Part shown: one piece after another, positions 7,273 to 15,442 of the stretch
Layout of the letters: each line of letters starts with the position of its first letter
Position numbering within the stretch: position 1 is the first letter of the stretch
NCBI GenBank assembly: GCA_003550725.1
Contig: PUKZ01000118.1
Coordinates: forward strand, 1 to 32,863
From: Bacteroidales bacterium
Lineage (GTDB): Bacteria > Bacteroidota > Bacteroidia > Bacteroidales > UBA7960
Length of the DNA: 32,863 nucleotides
Direction: 5' to 3'
The notes under the pieces: model-generated
Database searches by the model: none
What the model was told of the DNA's origin: nothing
Seen by the model: the letters and a program-made list of their open reading frames with translations, nothing else
Translations under genes and position numbers: made by a program

Positions 7273-8007
7273 TTATTTCTTAACCAGTTCTTTTTTTGAT
7301 ATCCATTTCGATTCCGTGGGTTTTATTACTAATACATCTATTGGGCCTCCGACTGTTTTTGGTCGCGGTAAAAACCTTACAGAGTCTATTGTTGTTCTTA
7401 TTGCGTATACGGCAAAATCTATGGCATCTTGCAGTGTAAAAAAATGAAAAGGAATTTGGTAATGTGGCAACTTTTTATAATTGCCGTTATTATCTTTGGT
7501 ATAAACCGGTTTTAATAAGCGTGCCAAAATATCTCCTTCACCATCCCAGCCTGCTCCATGCGTTGTTTCACCATTATTTTGTTCCGGGTTTAGGCGTTTT
7601 ATGGTATTTTGAGCAACAGCTACTTTATATACCATCTGAATTAATCCTTTGTCAGTTTGTTCATATCCCGCTATATGAAACACAACTTTTGGTATCGGGT
7701 TGAATGATCTGAAGTGGTCTTTTAATTCATTGGCTGCTTCCGACACTGAAGGTGTATCTGAAAGATTTTCCCTTATGAAAGTGTCAATAAATCCACCTAT
7801 AGGAGCACTGTTTATTGCAGCTTGCCCGGCTGTAGAAATACCTATTTTATCCTTTGCAAGAAATGTTTTATAGTTTGAATCACTCATCCCGGCAGCTAAT
7901 AAAGTTTGCTCCCCTTCAGCTGATTTTTGTTTGGAATTTAAGGTTAAACGACTGTCTGAAGCCATTACTATGCCTTCCCTGGTATAAAGTGTGATAATAA
8001 ATGACAT
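7273..8007 (-). CDS. Proteasome-fold (Ntn-hydrolase-like) protein with predicted Ser nucleophile
   Basis: A 244-residue protein whose beginning reads like a proteasome beta or HslV subunit: TLYTREGIVMASDSRLT, then KTFLAKDKIGISTAGQAA, and near the C-terminus TVGGPIDVLVIKP. If Met1 is removed, Ser becomes residue 1 and the aspartate in MASDSR falls exactly at position 17, as Asp17 does in proteasome subunits; the lysine in NYKTF (position 46 after Met removal) would stand for Lys33, with a ~13-residue insertion. That predicts an N-terminal nucleophile hydrolase using Ser in place of Thr. There is no signal peptide, so it should be cytosolic. No HslU-, ARC- or Mpa-like ATPase lies in the window (clpC at 28344 is distant and unrelated by position). 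The substrate is unknown. The gene stands alone between two T9SS cargo genes. It is possible that it has lost activity. Confidence 0.7.
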   Translation of the reverse strand: MSFIITLYTREGIVMASDSRLTLNSKQKSAEGEQTLLAAGMSDSNYKTFLAKDKIGISTAGQAAINSAPIGGFIDTFIRENLSDTPSVSEAANELKDHFRSFNPIPKVVFHIAGYEQTDKGLIQMVYKVAVAQNTIKRLNPEQNNGETTHGAGWDGEGDILARLLKPVYTKDNNGNYKKLPHYQIPFHFFTLQDAIDFAVYAIRTTIDSVRFLPRPKTVGGPIDVLVIKPTESKWISKKELVKK

Positions 8008-8375
8008 GATTTAATATTTTTAATGAATACTTTTATATTAATGAAGCAAATCCGGGATTTTTTCAGGATTTATCTACAAATATATTTATAAACATTCAAA
8101 TTGCCTGAGATTAGAATAAAAATTATGAAAATAACAGGCTACATTTTAACCGGTCTTACCTTTTAAAAATGAGAAAAATTTGTAAAATAAGATAATATGA
8201 ATTTTGTATTTTTGCACTATGTTTGTTTATAAAAGAGTCATATAGGAGTTAAGTAATTTGTTAAATTTTTGATATATTATTTTAATTTTTATATGAAACG
8301 GCTTTTTTTAAGCAAAAAATAAATTAATTAGTATATTTCAAAATAGTATTTTTTATAAATTAAAGTCATTATCGT
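8008..8375. other. Divergent intergenic region with promoter-like elements
   Basis: No gene is visible in these 368 AT-rich bases. On the minus strand a TATATTTG -7 element lies at 8077-8084, 70 bases upstream of the gene ending at 7273. On the plus strand TATTTTTG lies at 8207-8214 with a TTTG at 8179-8182 (24-base gap, longer than usual), which would leave a ~150-base leader before the deiminase-type gene at 8376. No strong hairpin was found in that leader. Confidence 0.45.
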
Positions 8376-10346
8376 ATGATCAAAACTTTATCAGTCACTG
8401 TTTTTTTTGTTTTTTTTCTTATTTCTTCGACAGCAAATGCTAATCGCGAACTTCCGGTTGAGCCGACCACTATACCTGAGTATGATGAGGTTGCCGGTGT
8501 AATAATGTATTGGTCTCCCTATGGCTCTTTTCGGTACGACGAAATTGCAATTCAAATAATAGATGGTATTCAATCTCAGGCTAAGGTCTATTTACAAACC
8601 AACGATGAAAATCATAAGGATGTTATAATCAATGCCCTGAGAAACTACGATGTACCACTTGAAAATATTGTATTTCTTGATGTTTATGGAGACCGTATCT
8701 GGATCAGGGACCATGGGCCTTTTAGTATTTACGATGATGGTGAATTGGCTTTTCTGGGGTTTAATGATTTTGCTAATCATCATGGTGATAAAGACCTCCC
8801 TGAAAGACTTGCCGAATATTGGGACCTGGACTTTTATGATTTTATGCATATAATTTTTGATGGTGGTAATTATATGGTTGATAGTCATAACCAGCTTTAT
8901 GCAACCGACAGGCTTTATACAAACAACCCTGATGTTCCCGAAGAAGAGATTGATTCTATTTTATATCACTACATGAATATTGAAGAGATTTATACTTTTA
9001 ATACTCTTACAGATGATTACTGGGGCCATTTGGATATGCAAATCAAATTGCTCAATGATACTACTTTTATTATAAGTACTGTTGATGAATATCATCCTGA
9101 TTATGAAATTCTCGAGGCAAATTATGACTCCCTTGCAGCTTTACAACACCCCGAAGGTAAAGAATATGAAATTCACCAAATAAAAAAGGCCGAAAACTGG
9201 AAAACATACATTAACAGCTTGATAGTAAATGACGTTGTCTTGGTGCCGATATATGACCATGAGACTGATATCCCGGCAATTGAGACCTATGAAGCAATAC
9301 TGCCTGAAAAAACCATAATCGGTATTAATGCCGATAATATGATTCAATGGGGCGGTGCAATCCATTGTGTAACAAACCAGATACCACAATTCCAGAAAGG
9401 AGGGGATTATGAAACATTTATTGTTGAATTTGAAATTGAAGATGAAGATGGTAACCCCCTTAAAAATGCCAGTATTACTTTTAATGATGTTACCAATGAT
9501 CCGGGCGACTATGTATTTGAAGATATCCAAGAAGGAACATATGAATATAAAGTAGAAAAGAACGGCTATATTTCTGATGAAGGCCTTGTTTTTGTTAATA
9601 GGGTGGATGGCGATGTTATTGTGGATGTTACAATGAGTTTTGAAAAATATATGGTAACTTTTGACATTTATCTGGATGATGATCCTGTAAATGATGCCGT
9701 TGTTACACTTGATGGCGTCGAAAATCCTCCCGGCGATTATGAATTTGAAGATATAATAATAGGAACATACGATTATAAGGTGGAAATAGAAGAAGTTGAC
9801 CCCGTCGAAGACCAGGTAACTGTCGAAAATGATACTACTGTTACAGTTGAATTATATAGCCTAACCAAATTCAATGTTGTTTTCGATGTTGTTGATCAGG
9901 ATGGTAATGAAATTACCGGTGCAGTCATTACTTTCGATGGTGACCAAAAAGACCCGGGCGATTATGTCATTGAAAATGTAGAAGAGGGTGATTATGAATA
10001 CAAAGTTCAAAAGGAAGGGTATTTTGCCGTTGAAGACGAAATTTATGTTGATGATGATATTACCCTAGAAGTTGAAATGGAAGCTGATGATACCTATGTT
10101 GATATGATAACCGATGCTGAACTATCTGTTTATCCTAATCCCGCAAACCAAAAGTTTAATATTGAATCAAACGAAATAATTAAACAAATAAAACTTATAA
10201 ATACCAACGGACTGGTAATGATTAATAAACCCGTAAATTCTTCAAATTACCAGGTAAATATAAGCAATTTAAGTGTGGGGATATACTTTCTGCAAATACA
10301 ATTCGCAGACAATGTAATAACTAAACGTGTACAGATAGTTCGCTAA
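8376..10346 (+). CDS. Secreted peptidylarginine/agmatine deiminase-family enzyme with T9SS sorting domain
   Basis: Predicted guanidine-group hydrolase (arginine or agmatine to citrulline or carbamoyl product, releasing ammonia). Signal peptide 1-22 (..STANA). The PAD_porph-type domain spans ~27-340 with Asp112 (WIRDHGPF), a DGGN strand at 162-165, His218 and Asp220 (YWGHLDM), Asn280 (TYINSLIV) and nucleophile Cys331 (GGAIHCVTNQIP). From memory the Porphyromonas PPAD residues are D130, H236, D238, N297, C351; spacing is nearly identical (106 between the first two in both). Three acidic Ig-like, carboxypeptidase-regulatory-type repeats follow (~345-422, 423-495, 496-570), sharing DPGDYxFEDIxEGTYEYKV. 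Residues ~580-656 are a T9SS type A sorting domain (VYPNPANQKFNIES..KRVQIVR). So the enzyme should be secreted or surface-bound. The segment matching the PPAD arginine clamp has no Arg, so the substrate may differ. Confidence 0.9.
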   Translation: MIKTLSVTVFFVFFLISSTANANRELPVEPTTIPEYDEVAGVIMYWSPYGSFRYDEIAIQIIDGIQSQAKVYLQTNDENHKDVIINALRNYDVPLENIVFLDVYGDRIWIRDHGPFSIYDDGELAFLGFNDFANHHGDKDLPERLAEYWDLDFYDFMHIIFDGGNYMVDSHNQLYATDRLYTNNPDVPEEEIDSILYHYMNIEEIYTFNTLTDDYWGHLDMQIKLLNDTTFIISTVDEYHPDYEILEANYDSLAALQHPEGKEYEIHQIKKAENWKTYINSLIVNDVVLVPIYDHETDIPAIETYEAILPEKTIIGINADNMIQWGGAIHCVTNQIPQFQKGGDYETFIVEFEIEDEDGNPLKNASITFNDVTNDPGDYVFEDIQEGTYEYKVEKNGYISDEGLVFVNRVDGDVIVDVTMSFEKYMVTFDIYLDDDPVNDAVVTLDGVENPPGDYEFEDIIIGTYDYKVEIEEVDPVEDQVTVENDTTVTVELYSLTKFNVVFDVVDQDGNEITGAVITFDGDQKDPGDYVIENVEEGDYEYKVQKEGYFAVEDEIYVDDDITLEVEMEADDTYVDMITDAELSVYPNPANQKFNIESNEIIKQIKLINTNGLVMINKPVNSSNYQVNISNLSVGIYFLQIQFADNVITKRVQIVR

Positions 10347-10388
10347 GTTAAGATAAAAATATAGCTGCTCTTTACCCGTTGAGCGGCA

Positions 10389-10416
10389 GCGTAATCCCGG
10401 TTTTTCGGGATTACGC
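10389..10416. terminator. Strong 11-bp hairpin between convergent genes
   Basis: GCGTAATCCCG (10389-10399) pairs perfectly with CGGGATTACGC (10406-10416) around a GTTTTT loop. It stands between the convergent genes ending at 10346 and 10534, so a two-way terminator is the simplest reading, but no T-run follows on either strand. It could instead be a REP-like palindrome. Confidence 0.55.
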
Positions 10417-10533
10417 GTTAATACAGAACTTTTAAACTCATTTTATACTATTGAAACATTGAGCTTTTTTACCGGTGCAAAAAAGCAGGTAATTTGTATG
10501 TTGTGTTATTAAAATCTGGTATAACCGTATGAA

Positions 10534-11370
10534 TTAAAAATCATCCATTCCTGTGTTGACTTTTATTTCCTTTACTCTGCTCACAATTTCTATTTCATCT
10601 TCATCGAGCATTCTTTTGTATTGTTCCAGTTGATCGCCCATCATTTGCTCAACCATTCTTCTTTCTTCAGGGGTCATTTGTGCCAGCTCTTCCTCCATCT
10701 CTTCCAATTGTTCATAAGCCTCCTTACGTTCTTCATCCGACAAAGCTAACCCGCTTATAATAGTTGTAGTTTTGTAAGGTATAATCATGCCTTCAACATT
10801 ACGGAAATCACTGTTCCTGATTAAAGGTTCTATTTCCTTTATTTCACCGTCATCAGTTATGAATTCCATAACAAATTTCATCTTCCTGACCACCCAATCA
10901 TTAGAATCAATGTATAACCAAAAGTCCTCGATGGTTTCTTCAACGTCAGGATCTTCAATAAACCCCTCAAGCTCATTTACAAAAAGAACATGTACTTCAT
11001 GCCCGTTTAATTCCTTGGTGCCCTCGTAAACAGCATTTTTTAATAGGCTTGAATAAACATCTTGTGAATAAATATTTGACTCCGAAGCAGTAGATGTTGA
11101 TTCTATACCATCAATATGCTCCATTTCGGTACGGGTTTTAAAATAAGGTCGTCCATTCTCCCAGGCTTTTTTGTTGTATACAGTGTATTGATCCTTTACC
11201 ATTACAAAATCGTCTATACCCTCAATGGATTTTTCAAAAGCCTCTTGCATTTTTTCAAGTATCTTTACTGCATCAGGGTCGCCTTTCTGACCAAAAGCTG
11301 GTGAAATTGAAAAAATCATGAATGCCGCAAAAGCAAAAGTGCCAATAAATGTAACTGATTTTTTTATCAT
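10534..11370 (-). CDS. Exported LolA-like outer-membrane lipoprotein-sorting-type protein
   Basis: A 278-residue exported protein with a signal peptide (about 1-27, ..SPAFG before Gln). The central ~180 residues alternate long beta strands in a pattern like the LolA/LolB fold (for example FWLYIDSNDWVVRKMKFVMEF, then MIIPYKTTTIISGL), which in other proteins carries lipids or lipoproteins. The remaining C-terminal part is a charged helical segment (LSDEERKEAYEQLEEMEEEL, TPEERRMVEQMM) likely to be coiled. I do not recognise a specific family, so the LolA link is structural guesswork. It has an unusually good ribosome-binding site (AAAGGAGA, 11379-11386) and a TATATTTG -7 element at 11417-11424 on the minus strand. 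No partner genes adjoin it; it converges with the deiminase-type gene. Confidence 0.6.
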   Translation of the reverse strand: MIKKSVTFIGTFAFAAFMIFSISPAFGQKGDPDAVKILEKMQEAFEKSIEGIDDFVMVKDQYTVYNKKAWENGRPYFKTRTEMEHIDGIESTSTASESNIYSQDVYSSLLKNAVYEGTKELNGHEVHVLFVNELEGFIEDPDVEETIEDFWLYIDSNDWVVRKMKFVMEFITDDGEIKEIEPLIRNSDFRNVEGMIIPYKTTTIISGLALSDEERKEAYEQLEEMEEELAQMTPEERRMVEQMMGDQLEQYKRMLDEDEIEIVSRVKEIKVNTGMDDF

Positions 11371-11378
11371 AATAAATA

Positions 11379-11386
11379 TCTCCTTT
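11379..11386 (-). promoter_or_regulatory. Shine-Dalgarno sequence of the LolA-like gene
   Basis: On the minus strand AAAGGAGA stands with GGAG 9 bases before the ATG at 11370. Most genes in this window, as in Bacteroidota generally, show no such match, so this gene may be translated strongly. Confidence 0.65.
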
Positions 11387-11621
11387 ATTTAGGTAAATTA
11401 AACAAAATTCAAGATACAAATATATATTATTTTGTTATTCGCAATATAAGAATCTTCGATTTATGAAAATACAGGTTGCCGGTAATTTTCAATTTCAACA
11501 ATAAGTTAAAGTTTGGAGAAGATAACACCGGGTTTGATCTCTTTTTAATCACCTAAACAAACCCAATGCCTGCTTTGCAGCTATCAATTATTTTAACCGG
11601 ACAGAAGTTTTTTGTAAATAA

Positions 11622-11653
11622 TTGTTTTGTTTAAAAAAATATTATTATATTTG
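11622..11653 (+). promoter_or_regulatory. Predicted Bacteroidota-type promoter of the MarR/sulfur-transfer operon
   Basis: TTG (11622-11624), a 21-base spacer and TATATTTG (11646-11653) match the primary sigma-factor consensus TTG-N19-21-TAnnTTTG. Transcription would begin near 11660, about 40 bases before the start codon at 11701. Confidence 0.7.
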
Positions 11654-11700
11654 CGCATATAAATTATTGCGAGTAGCAACTATCAATATTTTTATAATTC

Positions 11701-12033
11701 ATGGAGTGTTTAAATAAAATAAAAGAGGTATTCAGAAAGGTAAGTGAGTTTGAACAAGCCTTAAACCGTGACTATGGAGTTACTTTAAATGAGGCAATGG
11801 TTATTTGCAGCCTGGTTGACGGCTTGAAATCTGCGGGAGAGATATCAGCCTGTACTGAAATATCTAAAACCAGGACATCAAGGGTTTTATTGTCGCTGGA
11901 GAAAAAAGGCATAGTGATAAGGAGTTTTTGTGATGATGATAAGCGTAAGATGATGTTTATGTTAACCGATAAAGGCATTAATAAACGGGATAAAATAAAG
12001 TCAATTAATGTAAATATTGATTTCAGCATGTAA
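11701..12033 (+). CDS. MarR-family winged-helix regulator
   Basis: A short (110-residue) regulator with the MarR core: a helix-turn-helix in AGEISACTEISKTRTSRVLLSLEKKGIV split over residues ~45-72 and the wing with the hallmark DDDKRKMMFMLTDKG (78-92). It is shorter than usual MarR proteins (about 140-150), lacking most of the C-terminal dimer helices. Four cysteines (3, 36, 51, 77) are notable for the size; Cys51 is in the recognition region and Cys77 next to the wing, so sensing of thiol or persulfide state is plausible but not shown. It precedes the sulfur-transfer fusion gene by 67 bases with no promoter in between, so it likely regulates that operon. Confidence 0.82.
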   Translation: MECLNKIKEVFRKVSEFEQALNRDYGVTLNEAMVICSLVDGLKSAGEISACTEISKTRTSRVLLSLEKKGIVIRSFCDDDKRKMMFMLTDKGINKRDKIKSINVNIDFSM

Positions 12034-12100
12034 ACACAAAAACACTATCAACTTTAAAGTAAGTAAGTACAAAAACATAAATAATCAGATTTAATAAACT

Positions 12101-14578
12101 ATGAAAACAATAATTATTGGAGGTGTAGCCGGGGGTGCTACTACTGCAGCCAGGCTCAGGCGAAACGACGAAACATCGGAAATAGTTATGCTAGAGAGAG
12201 GCGAGCATATTTCTTATGCTAATTGTGGTTTGCCATATTATATTGGTGGTACAATAGCTGATCGTGAGAATTTATTTGTTCAAACACCCGAAAGTTTTTC
12301 TCGGCGGTTTAATGTTGATGTAAGGGTTTTAAATGAGGTTGTAGCCATAGAGCCTGATAAAAAGACTGTTATGGTAAAAGATTTGGCTAAGGCAGTTACA
12401 TACACGGAGTCGTATGATAAGTTGGTTCTTTCGCCGGGTGCAGAGCCTGTTCGCCCTAAATTACCCGGAATTGATAATGATGAGATATTTACAATAAGGA
12501 ATGTGTCAGACACCGACAGGATAAAATCATTTATTGATGAGAAGAAACCTAAATCAGCGGTAGTTGTTGGTGCTGGATTTATCGGTCTTGAAATGGCTGA
12601 AAATCTTCATCAAAGGGGTATTTTTGTTTCTATAGTAGAAATGGCTGAGCAGGTTATGAGCCCTTTGGATTATTCAATGGCCGCGATCGTTCACCAGCAT
12701 CTGAAAACCAAAAATGTTCCTTTTTTCTTAAAAGATGGTGTTTCTTCTTTCAGAAAAGATAATAATGAAGTAATTGTAAATCTTGAAAGCGGCCGCAAAC
12801 TTAATGCCGACATGGTAATTTTATCAATAGGCGTAAGACCCGAGTCAAAACTTGCCATAGATGCAGGTTTGGAAACAGGAGATTCGGGTGGTATAATCGT
12901 AAATGAGCGCCTTCAAACTTCCAACCCGGATATTTATGCTGTTGGTGATGTTATTGAGTTTGAGAACCCGATAATCAACAAAAATCAAATAACTTACCTT
13001 GCCGGTCCGGCAAATAAGCAAGGTAGGATTTGTGCTGATAACATTTCGCAGGGCAACGGATCTGTTTATAAAGGATCTGTCAACACTGCTATTGCTAAAG
13101 TTTTTGATTTAACAGTTGCTTCTACAGGGGTTTCAGGTAAAACTTTGAAAAAAGAAAATATACCTTATCTTTCAACTATTATTCATAGCGGCTCTCATGC
13201 AGGTTATTACCCCGGGGCAATCCCAATGAGTATAAAAATATCTTTTTCTCCAAACAACGGGACATTATACGGAGCACAGATTGTTGGTTATAAGGGTGTT
13301 GATAAACGTATTGACCTTTTTGCCAGTGTAATAAAATTCAACGGATCTGTTTATGATCTTACACAAATTGAGCATGCATATGCACCTCCATATTCTTCGG
13401 CCAAAGATCCCGTTAATATTACCGGGTTTGCAGCAGAAAATATTTTGGCAGGGAAAGTAAAACCATTTTCATGGGAACAGGTAAAAAAAATAGATCTTGC
13501 AAATAACATATTAATAGATACCCGGACAAAGGACGAATTTAATCTTGGTACTATAAAAGGAGCTGTAAATATACCTTTGGATGATTTAAGAGATCGCCTC
13601 GCTGAAATTCCCACTGATAAAAAGGTTATCGTTTTTTGCGGTGTTGGTTTGCGCGGTTATGTTGCAGCGCGTATTTTAATGCAGCATGGCTATAAGGAGG
13701 TTTATAATCTCAACGGTGGTTATAAGACATACGAATTTGCAATACAAAAACAAAGTAATGAAGATATTTATGATAAAGATATGATAGGAAAAGATGATCA
13801 AATATATCAAATGGATAACACTTCAAAAATAAGACTTGAATCTTCAACAAGTAAGATATCAATAGATGCATGTGGTTTACAATGCCCAGGCCCGATAATG
13901 AAACTCAAAAAAAATACCGATAATGCAAAAGCAGGTCAGATATTTGAAGTAAAAGCCACTGACCCTTCTTTTGCAGCCGACGTTAAAGCCTGGGCAAACA
14001 TGACGGGAAACAAAATATATGATGTCAGCGAATCTGCCGGTGTTGTTACTGCCATTATTGAAAAGCAGGCCGGGCCATCAGAACAAAGTAATGAATCGCA
14101 ACCAACTTTAAAGGGAAAATCTATGATCGTATTTAGTGATGACCTCGATAAGGCGATAGCATCTTTCATTATAGCAAATGGTGCAGCAAGTACCGGACAA
14201 AAAGTGGCTATGTTTTTTACATTCTGGGGGCTTAACGTCATAAAAAAACCTAAAAAACCCAGGGCAAAAAAAGACTTGCTTGGCAAAATGTTTGGAATGA
14301 TGATGCCGGCTAATTCAAAAAAGCTTAAACTATCTAAAATGAACATGCTGGGAATGGGTTCACTTATGATTCGTAAGGTAATGAAGAAAAAGAATATAGA
14401 TACCCTTGAGTCGCTTATTGAACAAGCTCACCAAAATGGAGTAGATTTTATTGCATGTACTATGTCTATGGATGTTATGGGTGTCAAAAAAGAAGAATTG
14501 CTTGATTTTGTCGATTATGGTGGCGTGGCTACTTACCTCGAAAAAGCCGACCAATCTAATGTCAACCTCTTTATTTAA
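12101..14578 (+). CDS. Four-module sulfur-transfer fusion: CoA-disulfide reductase, rhodanese, TusA, DsrE-like
   Basis: An 825-residue cytosolic polyprotein. Residues 1-~450 are a flavin disulfide reductase of the CoA-disulfide/NADH-dependent persulfide reductase type: FAD-binding GGVAGGATTAARLR (7-20), active Cys42 in SYANCGLPYY, NAD-binding VVGAGFIGLE (155-164), FAD-binding YAVGD (279-283) and a dimerisation domain. Residues ~455-550 are a rhodanese with active-site Cys513 (CGVGLRG). Residues ~585-656 are TusA-like, with Cys591 and the CPxP Cys595 (CGLQCPGPIMKLKK). Residues ~670-825 are DsrE2-like (FFTFWGL, 706-711, and Cys786 in ACTMSMDVMG). The order suggests a relay: persulfide reduced or received, then sulfur passed along rhodanese, TusA and DsrE cysteines. 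Physiological substrate and direction are not evident. It is paired with a MarR-type gene upstream. Confidence 0.93.
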   Translation: MKTIIIGGVAGGATTAARLRRNDETSEIVMLERGEHISYANCGLPYYIGGTIADRENLFVQTPESFSRRFNVDVRVLNEVVAIEPDKKTVMVKDLAKAVTYTESYDKLVLSPGAEPVRPKLPGIDNDEIFTIRNVSDTDRIKSFIDEKKPKSAVVVGAGFIGLEMAENLHQRGIFVSIVEMAEQVMSPLDYSMAAIVHQHLKTKNVPFFLKDGVSSFRKDNNEVIVNLESGRKLNADMVILSIGVRPESKLAIDAGLETGDSGGIIVNERLQTSNPDIYAVGDVIEFENPIINKNQITYLAGPANKQGRICADNISQGNGSVYKGSVNTAIAKVFDLTVASTGVSGKTLKKENIPYLSTIIHSGSHAGYYPGAIPMSIKISFSPNNGTLYGAQIVGYKGVDKRIDLFASVIKFNGSVYDLTQIEHAYAPPYSSAKDPVNITGFAAENILAGKVKPFSWEQVKKIDLANNILIDTRTKDEFNLGTIKGAVNIPLDDLRDRLAEIPTDKKVIVFCGVGLRGYVAARILMQHGYKEVYNLNGGYKTYEFAIQKQSNEDIYDKDMIGKDDQIYQMDNTSKIRLESSTSKISIDACGLQCPGPIMKLKKNTDNAKAGQIFEVKATDPSFAADVKAWANMTGNKIYDVSESAGVVTAIIEKQAGPSEQSNESQPTLKGKSMIVFSDDLDKAIASFIIANGAASTGQKVAMFFTFWGLNVIKKPKKPRAKKDLLGKMFGMMMPANSKKLKLSKMNMLGMGSLMIRKVMKKKNIDTLESLIEQAHQNGVDFIACTMSMDVMGVKKEELLDFVDYGGVATYLEKADQSNVNLFI

Positions 14579-14939
14579 ATAATTGGTGGTCAAGTAAGTT
14601 GTTTAATGATTCTCAACTACCTAAATATTGAATGTCTGCCACTGAATAAGTTTATCGCTGCAAAAAAGCTTTTCAGTGGGTTCAATGTTTTAAAGTAATT
14701 CAAACAAACAAGTCGGTTTTATTATTTTTTATTACCTGCAGATAATAAATTATGTTAAAATTTAAAATTATTATTATAAAATTGTTTTAACAGAGATCCA
14801 AAAATATCATTTGCGGGTTAATGAAATACTATAGCTTTGTTTAACATATATTAACTTAAATTATATTATGTATTAATTCTTGTCTTTTTGTGTTAATTTT
14901 ACTTTAAACAAATATATGTATAACCAAAATTAATAAGTT
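14579..14939. other. Gene-free AT-rich region
   Basis: No gene is visible in these 361 bases. CCACTGAA (14639-14646) and TTCAGTGG (14672-14679) are exact inverted copies around a 25-base gap and could form a weak hairpin ending the fusion-gene transcript, without a T-run. The rest is AT-rich leader for the small gene at 14940; no TAnnTTTG element was found near it. Confidence 0.45.
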
Positions 14940-15245
14940 ATGTTTAAAAAGAAAAGAGTTAATGTTGTAATGTCAATCTCGTTTGTTTTGCTGATTTTTT
15001 TATCAGCTAATTTTTATGCTCAGCAGCAAGAGCCGGAACGACAGCAGCAACAACAGCAACAACATCAGCATCAGCATGAAGAACATATGGTTCCTGAATA
15101 TGATGATGCTGAAGTTGCAAAATTTGCTGAAGTTATGCAAGCAATGCATGATGCCGGCTTTACTGAACAAGAGTTTGTTGAAATGCTTAATGTTTATTTT
15201 CAGGATCCCGAATTACAGGAAAGGGTTAACGCGCTCCTGGATTAA
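14940..15245 (+). CDS. Small exported Gln/His-rich protein
   Basis: Unrecognised 101-residue protein. It has a clear signal peptide (MFKKKRVN start, hydrophobic SISFVLLIFLSANFYA), a low-complexity tract after it (about 28-50) of glutamines and alternating Gln-His, and a C-terminal ~50-residue amphipathic helical part (AEVAKFAEVMQAMHDAGF, EQEFVEMLNVYF). The Gln/His tract could bind metal, but nothing proves it. An overlapping frame (15016-15270) repeats the same bases and is judged a shadow. A strong terminator at 15354-15388 closes the transcript, which supports it as a real gene. Confidence 0.7.
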   Translation: MFKKKRVNVVMSISFVLLIFLSANFYAQQQEPERQQQQQQQHQHQHEEHMVPEYDDAEVAKFAEVMQAMHDAGFTEQEFVEMLNVYFQDPELQERVNALLD

Positions 15246-15353
15246 TTTCAAATATCAGCCTAAATGTTAAAAGCTTTTCCGTTAAATTTTTTAGTATTAC
15301 ACCAAAAATTTTAAAATGATTTATTAATCCGGATTTTAAAATAAATATTGAAA

Positions 15354-15388
15354 AAAAAGCCTTGTAAGCTCTGCTTACAAGGCTTTTT
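15354..15388. terminator. Intrinsic terminator
   Basis: GCCTTGTAAGC (15359-15369) pairs with GCTTACAAGGC (15373-15383) around TCT, extended by an A-run on the left and a T-run on the right. It terminates the small exported gene at 14940 and, with A/T on both sides, also the leftward gene at 15443. Confidence 0.93.
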
Positions 15389-15442
15389 GTTTTGCCTATC
15401 AATCGGTGTTAATCAAAAAACCCTGAGAAACCGTTAATTAGG

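Larger units (their letters stand above)
11371..11700. other. Divergent intergenic region
   Basis: These 330 bases separate the leftward LolA-like gene from the rightward regulator. They hold a ribosome-binding site (11379-11386), a minus-strand TATATTTG (11417-11424; nearest TTG 17 bases away at 11442-11444) and a plus-strand promoter (11622-11653). No gene or strong hairpin is seen between them. Confidence 0.55.

Noticed and set aside
15016-15270. Second frame over the Gln/His tract
   Set aside because: It gives a Ser/Asn-rich version of the same repeat-like bases, without a signal peptide or own start signal; the frame starting at 14940 has a clear signal peptide.
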